Shown here piece by piece: positions 36,794-48,500 of a stretch of 64,000 bases of DNA. The DNA comes from Pseudophaeobacter leonis. GTDB taxonomy: Bacteria > Pseudomonadota > Alphaproteobacteria > Rhodobacterales > Rhodobacteraceae. The DNA is taken from positions 1-64,000 of the forward strand of contig NZ_MWVJ01000021.1 of NCBI RefSeq assembly GCF_002087335.1, in the 5' to 3' direction. Position 1 is the stretch's first letter. The number at the start of each line of letters is the position of its first letter. A program made the position numbers and the translations under genes. A model generated the notes under the pieces. It worked only from the letters and a program-made list of their open reading frames with translations, ran no database searches and had not been told where the DNA came from.

Positions 36794-39700
36794 TGCGTCT
36801 TCTCTCTCCCCTGCGCGCCACGCTGCTGGCAGCAACTACGCTGTGCTTCGCGGCACTAACGCCGCTGGCGGCGCAAGACAGCCAACAAGACAGCCAAGCG
36901 GAACCCAGCTATCTCGAAACCTTTATCGAGGACACCCTGTCGAGCGACAGTCAGTTCATCTCGGTAAGCGGCCTCACGGGGGCCCTGTCGTCGCAGGCCA
37001 GCATTGAAAAGATAACCGTGGCGGATGAGGCGGGCGTCTGGCTGCAACTCATCCACGCCGGGCGGGACTGGACCCGGCTGGCCCTGCTGCGCGGAGAGTT
37101 CTCGGTCAATCGCCTCACCGCCTCTGAGATAAATGTGTTGCGCCAGCCGCAGCCCCTGCCACAAGACCCGAGCCTGCCCACCCCAGAGGCCACGCCCTTT
37201 CAGCTGCCAGAGCTGCCAGTCGCAATAGACCTTGGCGAAATCAGTGTCGGGCGCATCGAGCTTGCCAAAGAGCTCTTTGGCTTTGCCGCCAGTCTGGATC
37301 TGCAGGGGTCTTTGAGGTTTGCGGAGGCCAGCCTCGCCACCGAGCTGCAGATCAACCGCCTCGACAAGCCCGGCGACCGGCTGGCTCTGAAGGCAGGCTA
37401 TGCCAATGAAAGCCGCCAAATCACCCTCGATCTGGCGCTGGACGAGGCTACAGGGGGCCTGATCTCGACCGCTCTCAAGCTGCCGGGCAGCCCCAGCCTG
37501 CGCCTCAGCATCGCGGGTGATGGCCCGGTTGAGGATTTTGCCGCCCAGATTGCATTGGCCTCCGATGGCACCGAGCGGCTTGCTGGCAATGTCGTGCTCA
37601 TGGCCAACCCTGCTGCCGCAGGTTCTGACGGCCTGCCTACAGGCAGTACGGCTGCGCCCAGGGAGGGCGAGACGCAAGAGACAGCCTCCCCAGGCGGCAT
37701 CCGGTTCAGCGCCGATCTGCACGGCGACATCGACGCCTTGCTGCAGGCCGACTACCGGCCCTTCTTTGGCCCGGATCTGGCGCTGAGCCTGCGCGGCGAT
37801 ACCGCAGCGGACCGCGGTATCACCCTCGACAGCCTCGCACTGCGCACCCGGGCGCTGGGTATATCGGGCGCACTGGCGCTCACGCCGACTGGCGTGCTCG
37901 ACACGGCCAACCTGCGCGCCGCCATCACGGCCCCCGAGGGGCAGACGGCAATCCTGCTGCCTCTGCCCGGTGCGGACACCCATCTGGCGCGCGCCGAAAT
38001 ACTGGCCAGCAAAACCAGCGATGGGCCCTGGAGTGTCACCGCAGAGCTACGCCAGCTCAACCATCCGGAGGCTCAGGTCGCCAGCGGCGTTGTGACGGCC
38101 GAGGGGCTGCTCACACAAGAGGGTGCAGCGGCGGCTGCCCTCAACGGTCAGATCACGGCAGAGCTGCAGGGCCTGCAGCTGCGCGACCCAGCGCTGGCTG
38201 CGGCCATCGGCACCGAGATTTCCCTCTCCACCGGCCTCACCTCCGAAGGCCCCGGCGCGCTGGCGCTCAAGGAGGTCTTGCTGCAGGGCAGTGACTATCA
38301 GGCCAGCGGAGATGTGACATTTGAAGGACTGCAGGCAGGCCTGAAGATCACTGCAGATCTGCGTGCCGGGGCCGCAAATATGGCACGGTTTTCCGCCCTG
38401 GCGGGGCAACCGCTGGCCGGTGCTGTGCAGGCGCAGATAGACGGGTCGCTCACACCGCTCTCAGGCGCCTTTGAGGCAGATCTGGCGCTGCAGGGTCAGG
38501 GGCTTTCCGCAGGCATTGCCCAATTGGATCGCATAACTCAGGGCACACTGGCTCTGACCTTCAAAGGCGGACGCGGGGCCGAAGGGCTGCGGGTCGACAC
38601 CTTCCATCTGGAGGCCGGCCAGTTTTCAGCCGAGGCCAGTGGTGATCTGGACAGTCGCGCAGGCGCGCTGCAATTACGCGCCGAACTCAAAGAGCTTGGC
38701 CAGTTTGTGCCGCAGATTTCGGGGCCTCTGGCCTTGGCCGGTGATGTTGTTCGCGATGGCGACAGCCTGACGGGCGCGGTGCAGCTCACGGGACCGCATG
38801 CCTCATTTGCCAGCCTGAAAGGCGCGGTGCAACTGGACGGCGATGCCGATTTCACCTTTGACGCGGCTCTGGCCGAGTTGCAGCGATTTGTGCCCGAACT
38901 GCCCGGCAAAGTGACAGCAGTTGGCCAGGCGCTGCGCCGCGATGGGCAGTGGCAAATTACAGCAGACGCCAAGGCGCCTGCAGGTGCCGAGGCCCGGCTT
39001 TCGGGAGGTTTTGATGAGGCCAGCGGTCTGGCCGACCTCAGCGCCAAAGGCGCGCTGCGGCTTGAGGGCGCCAATCCCTTTATCAGCCCCAACCTGGTGC
39101 AGGGCAGTGCCGCCTTTGATCTCACTCTGAAAGGCGCGCCCGGTCTGGACGCCCTGAGCGGCAGCGTCACCACCTCAGGCGCCTCACTGGCGCTGCCCGC
39201 GGCCGCCCTGCGCGTGGATGATATCGCAGCCTCCGTGACTCTGGCGGGTGCCCAGGCCCAGATACTGGTCTCCGCCCGCCCCCGCGATGGGGGCGCGGTA
39301 CGGATTGAAGGGCCGTTGCCCGAAATTCGCCCTTTGAGGGCGCGCTGCAGATTGGCATCCGAGATGTCGTGCTAACCGATAGTCTGAGCTACGAGACGCT
39401 GCTGAACGGGGATCTGGCCTTGTCCGGCGCTCTCAGCAGCAACAGCCGCCTGAGCGGACGCATAAATGTTGGTGAGACCAATATTAATCTCAACACGGCC
39501 GGCGGCGCCATCTCAGCTGCTCCTATTCCGCCCATTCGCCACATCGCCGAGCCGCGCCACAGCCAGCTGACCCGCGCCCGCGCCGGTCTGATTCAAAGCA
39601 ATGCCTCAGGCGGCTCCAGCACCAATATCGCGCTGGATGTGATGATTGATGCACCAAATCGCGTCTATGCCCGCGGCCGTGGCCTGCGCGCGGAACTGGG

Positions 39701-40319
39701 AGGCCAGATCCATCTGCGGGGCAGTACTGCTGCACTGGCCCCTTCTGGTCAGATCAGTCTGGTGCGCGGCACCTTTGATATTCTCGGTCGCAGGCTGGAT
39801 CTGGATGAAGGCCGCATTACCCTGCTGGGCAACCTGAAGCCCTATCTTGAGTTCACCTCTTCGGCCAGTACTTCCACGGGCAGCGCCACGCTGGAGATCT
39901 CGGGACCGGTGGATGCCCCCGAGATCAAGGTCACCTCGGATCCGCCCCGCCCCAGCGAAGAGGCTCTGGCGCTGCTGCTGTTTGGCGACAACATTGCCGA
40001 TCTGTCCCCGCTGGCCCTGGCCCGCCTGGCCAAATCGGCGCTGGACCTCAGCGGTCGTGGTCTTGGCACGCAACAGCGCGGGCTGCGCGACAGCACCGGC
40101 GCGGACCGGGTGGATCTGGGACTGGACAATGGCGGCTCGGGCCTCGTTGGCATTGGCGGCTATCTCGGGGCAAAGGCCTATACCGACCTAAACGTCAACA
40201 CCCGCGGCGACAGCGAGTTGAGCATCAACCTGGACCTGTCGAACAACATAACGGTCAAGGGCACGGTCGACAGCCAGGGCGAAAGCGGCATTGGCCTGCT
40301 GTTCAAGCGCGATTACTGA
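36793..40319 (+). CDS. tamB: TamB-like translocation/assembly protein, one frameshift
   Basis: Partner of TamA, an AsmA/YdbH-clan bridge protein anchored in the inner membrane and thought to carry lipids or substrates to the outer membrane. After the signal anchor (LLAATTLCFAALTPLAAQDSQQDSQ, with a 12-bp duplication) comes about 1000 residues of beta-rich repeats. The conserved DUF490 C-terminus is in a second frame: IRDVVLTDSLSYETLLNGDLALSG through LLFGDNIADLSPLALARL to GLLFKRDY. One C is missing at about 39330-39335; the repaired product is 1175 aa. Start overlaps the tamA stop (TGATG). Confidence 0.88.
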
Positions 40320-40476
40320 CAGCTGGCGCGCCTTAAATGCACAGTGGGGCGTCAGGCCGCCGCGCCCTGCGGATCTGACAATTTCACCCATATGCAACGC
40401 AAGCCCTTTTCCAAAACGCCGCAGGCGCCTAGTCTGCCTGCCGAACCCGCCACATCAGCCAAGAGGGCCAAACTGC

Positions 40477-41580
40477 ATGACGGATCAGCCCAGGCGGCCC
40501 TCGATATTGGCCCGCATCGTAAAGCGCATGAAACATTGGCTGCATCTGCAGAAGTTTCACGCCTCTTTGCGGCATCTTCATGGGCCCAGGCACCGTGTCG
40601 CCGCGCCGGATGAGGTGGTTCTGGTCGCGCTGGTCCGGGACGGCGCCTATTATCTCGACGCGTTTTTTGACCATTATCGCAGCCTTGGCCTGTCGCATTT
40701 TGTCTTTTTCGACAATGGCTCCAGTGACACAACGCTGGCCCGGCTGCGGCAGGAACCGGGCGTCGTCATCCTGCAATCCACCCTGCACTGGGGCGATTTT
40801 GAAAACGATTTCCGCAACTACGCGGCCCAGCGCTATGCCGCAGATCGCTGGTGTTTGATTGTCGACATGGACGAGATCTTTGATTTTGAAGGACGTGCCG
40901 AGATTGGGCTCAGCGGCTTGACCCGCTACCTGACCGAACAGGGCTACACCGGGCTGATGGCGCAAATGCTTGAGATGTTCCCCAAAGCCCCTTTGAGCGC
41001 GGTCGCAAACCTGCCCTACCCACAGGTCTTGGAGCAGTTTACCCATTTTGATATCAGCACAATTACCACGCATGACTACAGTAGCGCCGCGACGGGGCTT
41101 GCGTATTTTCTGCGTCAGAATAGCGGCCCTGCCCCTGTGCCGCCTGTTCTCTTTGGCGGCATCCGCGGCAAGGTCTTTGGCGAGACCTGCTGTCTCAGCA
41201 AACATCCCCTGATTTTTGTCGGCCCCGGCGTGCAGGCGGCCCTGCATCCGCATGCCTCAACCGGGTTGCGCTTGGCCCCGATGAGTGCACTTCTGAAGCA
41301 CTACAAATTTGCCAATGACGCCCTTGCGCGCGACAAGGCCTCGCAGGCCCGGGCCTCAATCTCCCATGGCGAGGACCGCTTGCGCCTCTCGGTGCTGACA
41401 CAGGAGCCGGACCTCAGCCTCTGGTCGCCGCAGGCGCAGTGTTTTGACGGTATTGCCACCTTGCAACAGCAGGGGTTTTTACAGGCAGATCCCGCCTATT
41501 CCGCCGTCCTGAGCCAAAGCGTAGCCGCGTCACAGAGCAAAGCAGCCCCGTCACAGACCAACGAGGCCTCGCATGGCTGA
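40477..41580 (+). CDS. Glycosyltransferase (GT2-like, Glyco_tranf_2_4 type)
   Basis: A 367-aa soluble glycosyltransferase. The fold begins VALVRDGAYYLDAFFDHYRSLGLSHFVFFDNGSSDTT; ENDFRNYAAQRYAADRWCLIVDMDEIFDF supplies the metal-binding DMDE motif. This type is common in capsule and EPS loci where the acceptor is a lipid-linked sugar. A region ending HPHASTGL resembles the acceptor side. I start at 40477 (MTDQPRRPS) after AAGAGGG; the frame is open further upstream. Its end overlaps the next glycosyltransferase by 8 nt. The C-terminal tail contains a small duplicated sequence (VAASQSKAAPSQ). Confidence 0.85.
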   Translation: MTDQPRRPSILARIVKRMKHWLHLQKFHASLRHLHGPRHRVAAPDEVVLVALVRDGAYYLDAFFDHYRSLGLSHFVFFDNGSSDTTLARLRQEPGVVILQSTLHWGDFENDFRNYAAQRYAADRWCLIVDMDEIFDFEGRAEIGLSGLTRYLTEQGYTGLMAQMLEMFPKAPLSAVANLPYPQVLEQFTHFDISTITTHDYSSAATGLAYFLRQNSGPAPVPPVLFGGIRGKVFGETCCLSKHPLIFVGPGVQAALHPHASTGLRLAPMSALLKHYKFANDALARDKASQARASISHGEDRLRLSVLTQEPDLSLWSPQAQCFDGIATLQQQGFLQADPAYSAVLSQSVAASQSKAAPSQTNEASHG

Positions 41581-42544
41581 GATACCCCTCGCAAAGCAGC
41601 CCACGCTCAGCGCCGTTGTGATTGGCCGCAACGAGGGCGCAAGCCTTCTGGCCTGCCTCGCCTCACTGAAACCACAGGTACAGCGGCTGATCTATGTCGA
41701 CAGCGGCTCCAGTGACGGCTCTGTTGCTGCCGCCAGACGCCTCGGCGCCGAGGTTGTTGCCCTGGATATGTCGCAGCCTTTTACCGCCGCCCGCGCCCGC
41801 AATGCCGGGCTGGCCCAGCTGGCCGATGAGGAGGGTTTTGTGCAGCTGGTTGATGGCGACTGCACGGTTGACCCGACCTGGGTTGCGCTGGCCTGCGCCT
41901 TTTTGCAACAGCACCCAAAGGTGGCGGTGACCTGCGGCCGGCGGCGCGAACGCTTCCCCGAGGCCTCCATTTACAACCACCTCTGCGACAGAGAGTGGGA
42001 CACCCCGATCGGAGAGACCAAGGCCTGCGGTGGCGACGCCCTGATGCGACTGGACGCGCTGCGCGCGGTGACAGGCTACCGTGCTGATCTCATTGCCGGA
42101 GAAGAGCCCGAGATGTGCCTGCGCCTGCGTCAGGCCGGCTGGAAAATCTGGCGCCTCGATGCCGAAAGGAGTTTGCATGACGCTCAGATCCTACGATTTG
42201 ACCAATGGTGGAAGCGCAGCCGCAGGGCCGGCCATGCCTTTGCAGAGGGTGCCGCGTTGCATGGGGCCCCGCCCGAACGGCACTGGGTCCGCGAAACAGG
42301 GCGCGCTGTGATCTGGGGCGGTTTGCTGCCGCTTTTTGTCATCATTGCCGCAGTGTTTTTCTCACCCTGGGCCCTGATAGCAGGGCTGATCTACCCGCTG
42401 CAATGGCTCCGTCTGTCGCGCCGGATAGGGGTTTTACCAGGGTTTTTCTCGGTGCTGGGAAAATTTGCCGAATGCGCAGGCGTTGCCGAATACTGGTGGA
42501 ACCGGCTGCGGGGTAAAAACCGCGCGATACTGGAATATAAATAG
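41573..42544 (+). CDS. Membrane-associated family 2 glycosyltransferase
   Basis: A 323-aa GT2: nucleotide-binding start SAVVIGRNEGASLLACLASL, VDSGSSDGS, then the DxD-type VDGDCTVD, GGDALMRLDALRAVTGYRADLIAGEEPEMCLRLRQAGW (acceptor and ED region) and RFDQWWKRSRRAGHAF (QxxRW-like). Two hydrophobic helices near the C-terminus (GLLPLFVIIAAVFFSPW) tie it to the inner membrane. The overlap with the preceding transferase indicates co-translation. Donor and acceptor are unknown. Confidence 0.9.
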   Translation: MAEIPLAKQPTLSAVVIGRNEGASLLACLASLKPQVQRLIYVDSGSSDGSVAAARRLGAEVVALDMSQPFTAARARNAGLAQLADEEGFVQLVDGDCTVDPTWVALACAFLQQHPKVAVTCGRRRERFPEASIYNHLCDREWDTPIGETKACGGDALMRLDALRAVTGYRADLIAGEEPEMCLRLRQAGWKIWRLDAERSLHDAQILRFDQWWKRSRRAGHAFAEGAALHGAPPERHWVRETGRAVIWGGLLPLFVIIAAVFFSPWALIAGLIYPLQWLRLSRRIGVLPGFFSVLGKFAECAGVAEYWWNRLRGKNRAILEYK

Positions 42545-42637
42545 CCCAGGCGGCTCGCATTTGTGCAGCCCTCGCCCCTCACTCCAATCCATTCTACTCC
42601 ACAGAGACCAGAACAGGGGCCAGATATATCCACACCC

Positions 42638-42715
42638 GCGCCGCCTCAAAAGAGGCGGCGCCGGGCCCAAGGCCGCCAAGGTGGGGGCGCAGCCGCCATC
42701 TGCGGGCGCGGGAGC
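42638..42715 (+). repeat. GGGCCCAA palindromic element
   Basis: Perfect hairpin GCGCCGCCTC-AAAA-GAGGCGGCGC (42638-42661), CGGGCCCAA (42662-42670), about 35 nt, GCGCGGGAGC (42706-42715). Between two convergent genes in the glycan locus. Confidence 0.88.
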
Positions 42716-42783
42716 CACTCCTTTGCCTGTCCTGCAGCCCGCAGGTTTCGTCTCGCCAGCCTTTGTCTCACCAGCCTTTGTGT

Positions 42784-43536
42784 CTAGCGCTTTCGCAGAC
42801 GCAGCGCTTTGACGATCTGCCCCGGCAAAATAGCAAAACACTTGGCATAGCGCGGCATCATCCGCACCGGGCTGCTCAGGGCCCGCCACAGCCATTCCAT
42901 TGCAATTTTGCGCACCCAAAGCGGCGCCCGGGTCTGATGTCCGCCCAGAAAATCAAGCCCGGCTCCAATCGAGGCAAAGCCAACCGCCGGTGCCTCACCC
43001 CGGCCCCGATGCGCCAGACTCTCTTGTTTCGGCGCGCCCAGCGCCAGAAAGCACAGCCGGATGCTTTGCTTTTCAGCGCCTCTAAAATCGCCCCCGCCTC
43101 GGCGCTTTCGGGGTCGAACAACACCCGAGGGCGCATGACACCAGGCCACATCCAGCCCCGGCACCTGCGCCTGCAGCGATGCTGCCGCATCCCCCAGTGA
43201 TTCATCCGTGCTTCCGACCAGGGCAACAGGCACCCCCGCTGCCGCTGCCAGACGGCAGAGCGGCAAAACCAGGTCAGAGCCTGGCAGCAATTCCACCGGG
43301 CGCCCCGCAAGACGCGACAGCCAGACAATGGGGCGCCCATCCGCAACCACCAGATCCTGGCCGCAATAGGCCGCAAGGAAGCTCTCTGACTGGGCCAGCT
43401 TCACCAGATGATCCAGATTTATAGTGGCAAGCGCAAAGCCTTCGCCCGTAGAAAAACGCCGCAGAACCTCGCTCTCAAGCGCGGCCTGATCTGGCAGGTT
43501 CACTGTGATACGCTGGTCTTGAAATTCAAAAAACAA
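42784..43536 (-). CDS. WecG/TagA/CpsF family glycosyltransferase (GT26), two compensating indels
   Basis: Adds a sugar to a lipid-linked intermediate, usually early in polysaccharide assembly. Family features: ALATINLDHLVKLAQ, VVADGRPIVWLSRL, VALVGSTDESLGDAAASL and LCFLALGAPKQE...ASIGAGLDFLGG. Between about 43065 and 43120 the frame is shifted: a T insertion and an A deletion garble about 17 residues, which should read GVFDPESAEAGAILEALKSK. I prefer a TTG start at 43536 (GGGGTAAG upstream), giving about 250 aa as expected. The only gene in this part of the locus on the minus strand apart from the last. Confidence 0.82.
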   Translation of the reverse strand: MFFEFQDQRITVNLPDQAALESEVLRRFSTGEGFALATINLDHLVKLAQSESFLAAYCGQDLVVADGRPIVWLSRLAGRPVELLPGSDLVLPLCRLAAAAGVPVALVGSTDESLGDAAASLQAQVPGLDVAWCHAPSGVVRPRKRRGGGDFRGAEKQSIRLCFLALGAPKQESLAHRGRGEAPAVGFASIGAGLDFLGGHQTRAPLWVRKIAMEWLWRALSSPVRMMPRYAKCFAILPGQIVKALRLRKR

Positions 43537-43805
43537 TTGCTTACCCCTGCTGCAAAATCCGGAACGGATGCGGCCTGTCCTGTGCAGCTTAGCGTAATAG
43601 CCTGCCTCTGACCCCCGCTCAAGTCTCGCGAACAAGGTTGGTTTTCATAGCCTTTTGTATCGCCCGGCTTCGCCTTTGGAATATGGGCTACGCGCAAGAA
43701 CACAGGACAATGGATAGGGAAATGTTTTAACTTTGAGATGAAATGGTCCGATCCGGGTCATTAAAATCCCATCGACCTGCCGCAATTGGACCCTAGCTAA
43801 CACCC

Positions 43806-45270
43806 ATGCCCAACGCTCTCGCCTATCTGGATGTTGCTGATCTGGCCCGTGGTCAGTGTGGTGCTGTTCCGGCGTCTTTCGCCAGAACGGGCGATTTTGT
43901 GGTGCATTCTGGCCGGCTATATGCTGTTGCCGCCGGTGGCCGAATTTGACCTGCCACTGGTGCCTGACATGGACAAATTCACCATTCCGTCGATCATGGC
44001 CTTTGTTCTGTGCGTCGGTCTGCTGCGCAAAAAAGTGCCTCTGTTGCCGCGCCACCCGCTGGCTAAGGTGCTGACCCTGCTGTTTGCCTTTGCCGTTGTG
44101 CCCACCGTGATGACCAATGGGGATCCGATCATCTTTGAGGTGCTGGCCGGCTCCGACCCGATTGTGTTCATTGTTGATATGCTGCCGGGGCTCAGGTGGC
44201 GTGATCTGGGATCGGTTATGATCAATCAGATCATCATTCTGATGCCGTTTCTGCTGGCGCGGCGGTATCTGTCTTCTGAGATGGGGCAAAAAGAGCTGCT
44301 GCTGGCCTTTTGTATTGCCGGCCTTGCCTACTCTATTCCCTCGCTGATCGAGATCCGTCTCAGCCCGCAGATCAACATCAATGTCTATGGTTTTTTTCAG
44401 CACAATTTTTCGCAAACCATGCGCCAGGGCGGCTTTCGTCCTATCGTGTTCATGCCCCACTCGCTGTGGCTGGCCCTGTTCATGTTTTCGGCTGTGCTGG
44501 CGGCGGCAGCTTTGGCGCGGGCGGCGCAGGGACGCGAGCGGATTCGGCTGGCAATGGCTGCGGCCTATCTGTTTTGGGTTCTGATCTTGTGCAAAAGCTT
44601 TGCCTCACTGGCCTACGGCCTGAGTTTTGTGCCGATGGTGGCGCTGGCCTCGGCGCGCTGGCAGATCCGGGCGGCGCTGCTGCTGGCGGCCATCGCCATC
44701 ACCTACCCGATGCTGCGCAACCTTGGCCTGATCCCAACCGAAGCCATCCTGGCCCAGGCCGAAGCGCTCAGCGCCGAGCGGGCCCAGTCGCTGGGCTACA
44801 GGTTCGACAACGAGGCCATGATGTTGCAACGCGCTGCAGAAAAGCCCTGGTTTGGCTGGGGAGGCTGGGGCCGCAATCTGGTACGCGACTCGGAAACCGG
44901 CTCCATCATCTCGATCCCTGATGGCCATTGGATCCTGGTCTTTGGCTCGTTTGGCTGGCTTGGGTATCTGGCTGAGATGGGACTGTTGTGCCTGCCGCTG
45001 GCCCTGCAGGGCCGTGAAATCCGGCGGCGTGGCAAAGAGGGGATTTCTCCCTTTGCCACCCCTATCGCGCTGATCCTCGCGGCAACCATGGTGGATATGA
45101 TGCTGAATGACACATTGGTGCCAATGACCTGGCTCTGTGCCGGCTCAATCCTGGGCTATGCGGAACGATTGCGCTATCCGGGCCTGTTTGAAAAACGACG
45201 ACCGCTCTTTGAGGGGGCGCAGGCGCTGGTGCCTCAGCCCCCTGCCGCCCATGCCCGTAGCTTGCTATAA
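43806..45270 (+). CDS. O-antigen ligase/polymerase (Wzy-like) membrane protein, frameshift at codon 2
   Basis: A polytopic inner-membrane protein of 487 aa with about 11 hydrophobic helices. The large loop with GYRFDNEAMMLQRAAEKPWFGWGGWGRN and SIPDGHWILVFGSFGWLGYLAEMG is typical of O-antigen ligase/polymerase and ExoQ-type proteins, which join glycan repeat units. The main frame begins ahead of the first ATG with TLSPIWMLLIWPVVS; deleting one C at 43808-43811 connects it to the ATG at 43806 (MPTLSPIW). It is followed by 258 nt without a recognised gene, then the PKS. Confidence 0.83.
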
Positions 45271-45528
45271 TGCCCTATTATTTTCACGATAACCTGCGAT
45301 TTGATCACCTGGTCTTCACAGCTTGGCCGCATAGATGAACCAGTGTCTTCCTGGTGTAAAAGATTCGCAATGGCGACAAAATCGGCGGGCCATCCCCCCT
45401 GATTGCCGCCGCTGCACAACAGGTGCCCAGCGCACCATCGCCTCCTTTGGCCTCGCCAATATCCCCCGTCGGCAGGGTGGTATCTGCACCAAGGAGAGTT
45501 ATGTAACAGTCGCCGAGCTTAGAGGTCT

Positions 45529-48500
45529 GTGATTTTCGTGGCAAAGACAGCTGATCAATCCGCTCCCGCCCAGCAGTATTGCGGGGATATCGCCATCGTT
45601 GGCATGTCGGTCAATGTGCCCGGTGCCGACGGGGTTGAGACCTATTGGCACAACCTGCGCGCAGGCATTGAATCGATTTGCCCACTGGCGAAAGAAGACC
45701 TGCTGGCCGCAGGGGTCTCTGAGACCACGCTGAGCGACCCCAACTACGTGCCGCACGCGGCCCTGCTCGACGGTTTTGCGGATTTCGACGCTGAGTTCTT
45801 TGGCTTCAGCCCCAAAGAGGCCGCCATCCTCGACCCGCAGCACCGTAAGTTTCTTGAGGTGGCCTGGGGTGCGATGGAAAACGCCGCCCACCCACCAGAA
45901 AGCCTGAAAGAGCCGATTGGCGTCTATGCCGGCTGCGGCATGGGCAGCTATTTCTACTTCAACATCTGCTCGAACCCCGCGCTGGTGGACGAGGTCGGCA
46001 TGTTCCTGCTGCGCCACACCGGCAACGACAAGGATTTCCTCACCACCCGTGTCAGCCATGCCTTTGATCTCAAAGGGCCCTCGGTCAATATTCAGACCGC
46101 CTGCTCGACCTCGCTGGTGGCGGTGCATTACGCCTGCAAAGCCCTGCGCGAGGGCGAATGTGGCATGGCGCTGGCGGGCGGTGTTACCATCGATATGCCG
46201 CAGGGGCGTGGCTATCTCTATAAAGAAAACGAAATTCTGTCCCCCGACGGCCATTGTCATGCCTTTGATCACCGTGCCCGGGGCACCGTCTTTGGCTCTG
46301 GCGCCGGGGCCGTCGCCCTGCGCCGCCTTGAGGACGCCCAGGCCGATGGCGACCATATCTGGGCCGTGATCAAATCCACCGCAATCAACAACGATGGCGC
46401 CGACAAGGCCGGCTATCTGGCGCCCTCGGTCGGCGGTCAGGCAGGCGCCATCCGCCAAGCGCTTGATGCGGCAGATATTTCGGCTGAGACCATCGACTAT
46501 GTCGAATGCCACGGCACCGGCACCTATCTGGGCGACCCCATTGAGGTCTCAGCCCTCAACCGAGGCCTTTCGCGACAGCACCGATGCGACGGGCTATTGC
46601 CGTATCGGTTCGGTCAAAACCAATATTGGCCACCTGGACACCGCCGCAGGCATTGCCGGGCTGGTCAAGACCTCGCTGGGTCTGAAACACGGCGAGATCC
46701 CCCCCTCGCTGGGCTATGAAGCGCCCAATCCGGCGATTGATTTTGACAGCTCTCCCTTCCGGGTGAATGCCGTGCTCAGCCCCTTGGGTCTCGCATCAGG
46801 GGCCGCGCCGGGCCGGCATCAACGCGCTTGGGGTTGGCGGCACCAATGCCCATGCCATTCTGGAAGAGGCCCCCGTACGTGCCCCCTCCGAGGAAAGCGA
46901 TTTCCCCTTTCACATTCTGTGCCTGTCGGGTCAGTCCAAATCGGCGCTCGACGGCAACAGCGCCGCCCTTGCCAGCTATCTTGAGGCCAACCCGGATGTG
47001 GATCTGGCGGATGTGGCCTATACCCTGAAACAGGGGCGGCGCGGCTTTGCCAAACGCCGGGTGCTGGTGGCCGAAACCGCGCTCCAAGCAGCCGCTTTGC
47101 TGCGCGACAGTGATCCGCGCCAGGTCTTTAGTCATGATCGTCTGGGCGATGCCCCCGAGGTGGTGTTTTCCTTCCCCGGCGGTGGGGCGCAATATGCCGG
47201 CATGGGGCGCGACCTCTACGAGACCGAGCCCGCCTTTGCCGACTGGATGGACCGGGGGCTGGATCATTTGCAGGCGCAGCTCGACTATGACATCCGCGCG
47301 CTCTGGCTGCCGCCAGAGGGCGATGAGGCGGCCGCAAATGCCCAGCTGCAAAAGCCTTCGGTGCAATTGCCGCTGATCATGATTTTGGAATACGCGCTGG
47401 CACAGCTCTGGATCAGCTGGGGAGTGCGCCCCACGGCCCTGGTGGGCCACTCGATGGGCGAAAACACCGCCGCCTGTCTGGCCGGGGTGATGTCTTTTGA
47501 GGACTGCATTGATCTGGTGCTGCTGCGGGGCCGTCTGTTTGACACAGTGCCTGCTGGTGGCATGCTGTCCATTGCTCTGCCGCTGGAGGAAGTCAAAGCG
47601 CTGATCGGGCCCGATCTCGACATTGCCAGCGTCAACGCCCCCAGCCTGACCGCTGTGTCCGGCCCGCAGGCCGCACTGGACGCGCTGGCGGCGCAGCTGA
47701 CGCTGCAAGAGGTCGATTTCCAGCGCATCCAGATCGACATCGCAGCGCATTCCCGCATGCTGGTCGGTATCTTGCAAGACTACGGCGACTTTTTGCGCGG
47801 GCTCAGCCTTGCGGCGCCTCAGATCCCGGTGATCTCAAACCGCACAGGTCAGCCATTGACAACTGCGCAGGCTACAGACCCCGACTACTGGGTTGGTCAG
47901 CTGCGCAATACCGTGCTCTTTTCCAGCTGTATCGAAAGCCTCGCCGCCACACCGGGGCGGGTGTTTCTTGAGGTCGGCCCCGGCAAAGCCCTCAGCGCCC
48001 TGACCCAGATGTCACCCGCTGTTCAGCCTGCTCAGGTGCTCAGCGCGCTGCGCCACCCGGATCAGCAGATCGCGGATGATGCCTATTTCTTTGGCATCAT
48101 TGGCCGCCTCTGGGCCTGCGGCGTTGAGGCCGACTGGGACCAGATCTGGGGTGAGGCCACGCGCCATCGCCTCGCGCTGCCCGGCTACGCCTTCCAAAGG
48201 AATCGCTATTTCATCGCGCCGGGCACGCAACAACAGCCAGAAGACGTAGCCTTGCCCCGGCGCCATGACGCGATCGCGGACTGGGGCTACCGCCCGGCCT
48301 GGCGGCAGCGACTGGCCGACTGCGCTGTGGATATAGTGACAGAGCTGGGTGAGGCCCCACAAAACTGGCTGCTCTTTGCAGATGACTGTGGTCATGCAGC
48401 CGCCGCCGCCACACAGCTGCGCACCGCTGGCCATCGCGTCAGCCTGGTGCACCCTGGCGACACCTATGCAAAGCTGGACGATGACAGCTATATTCTGGCG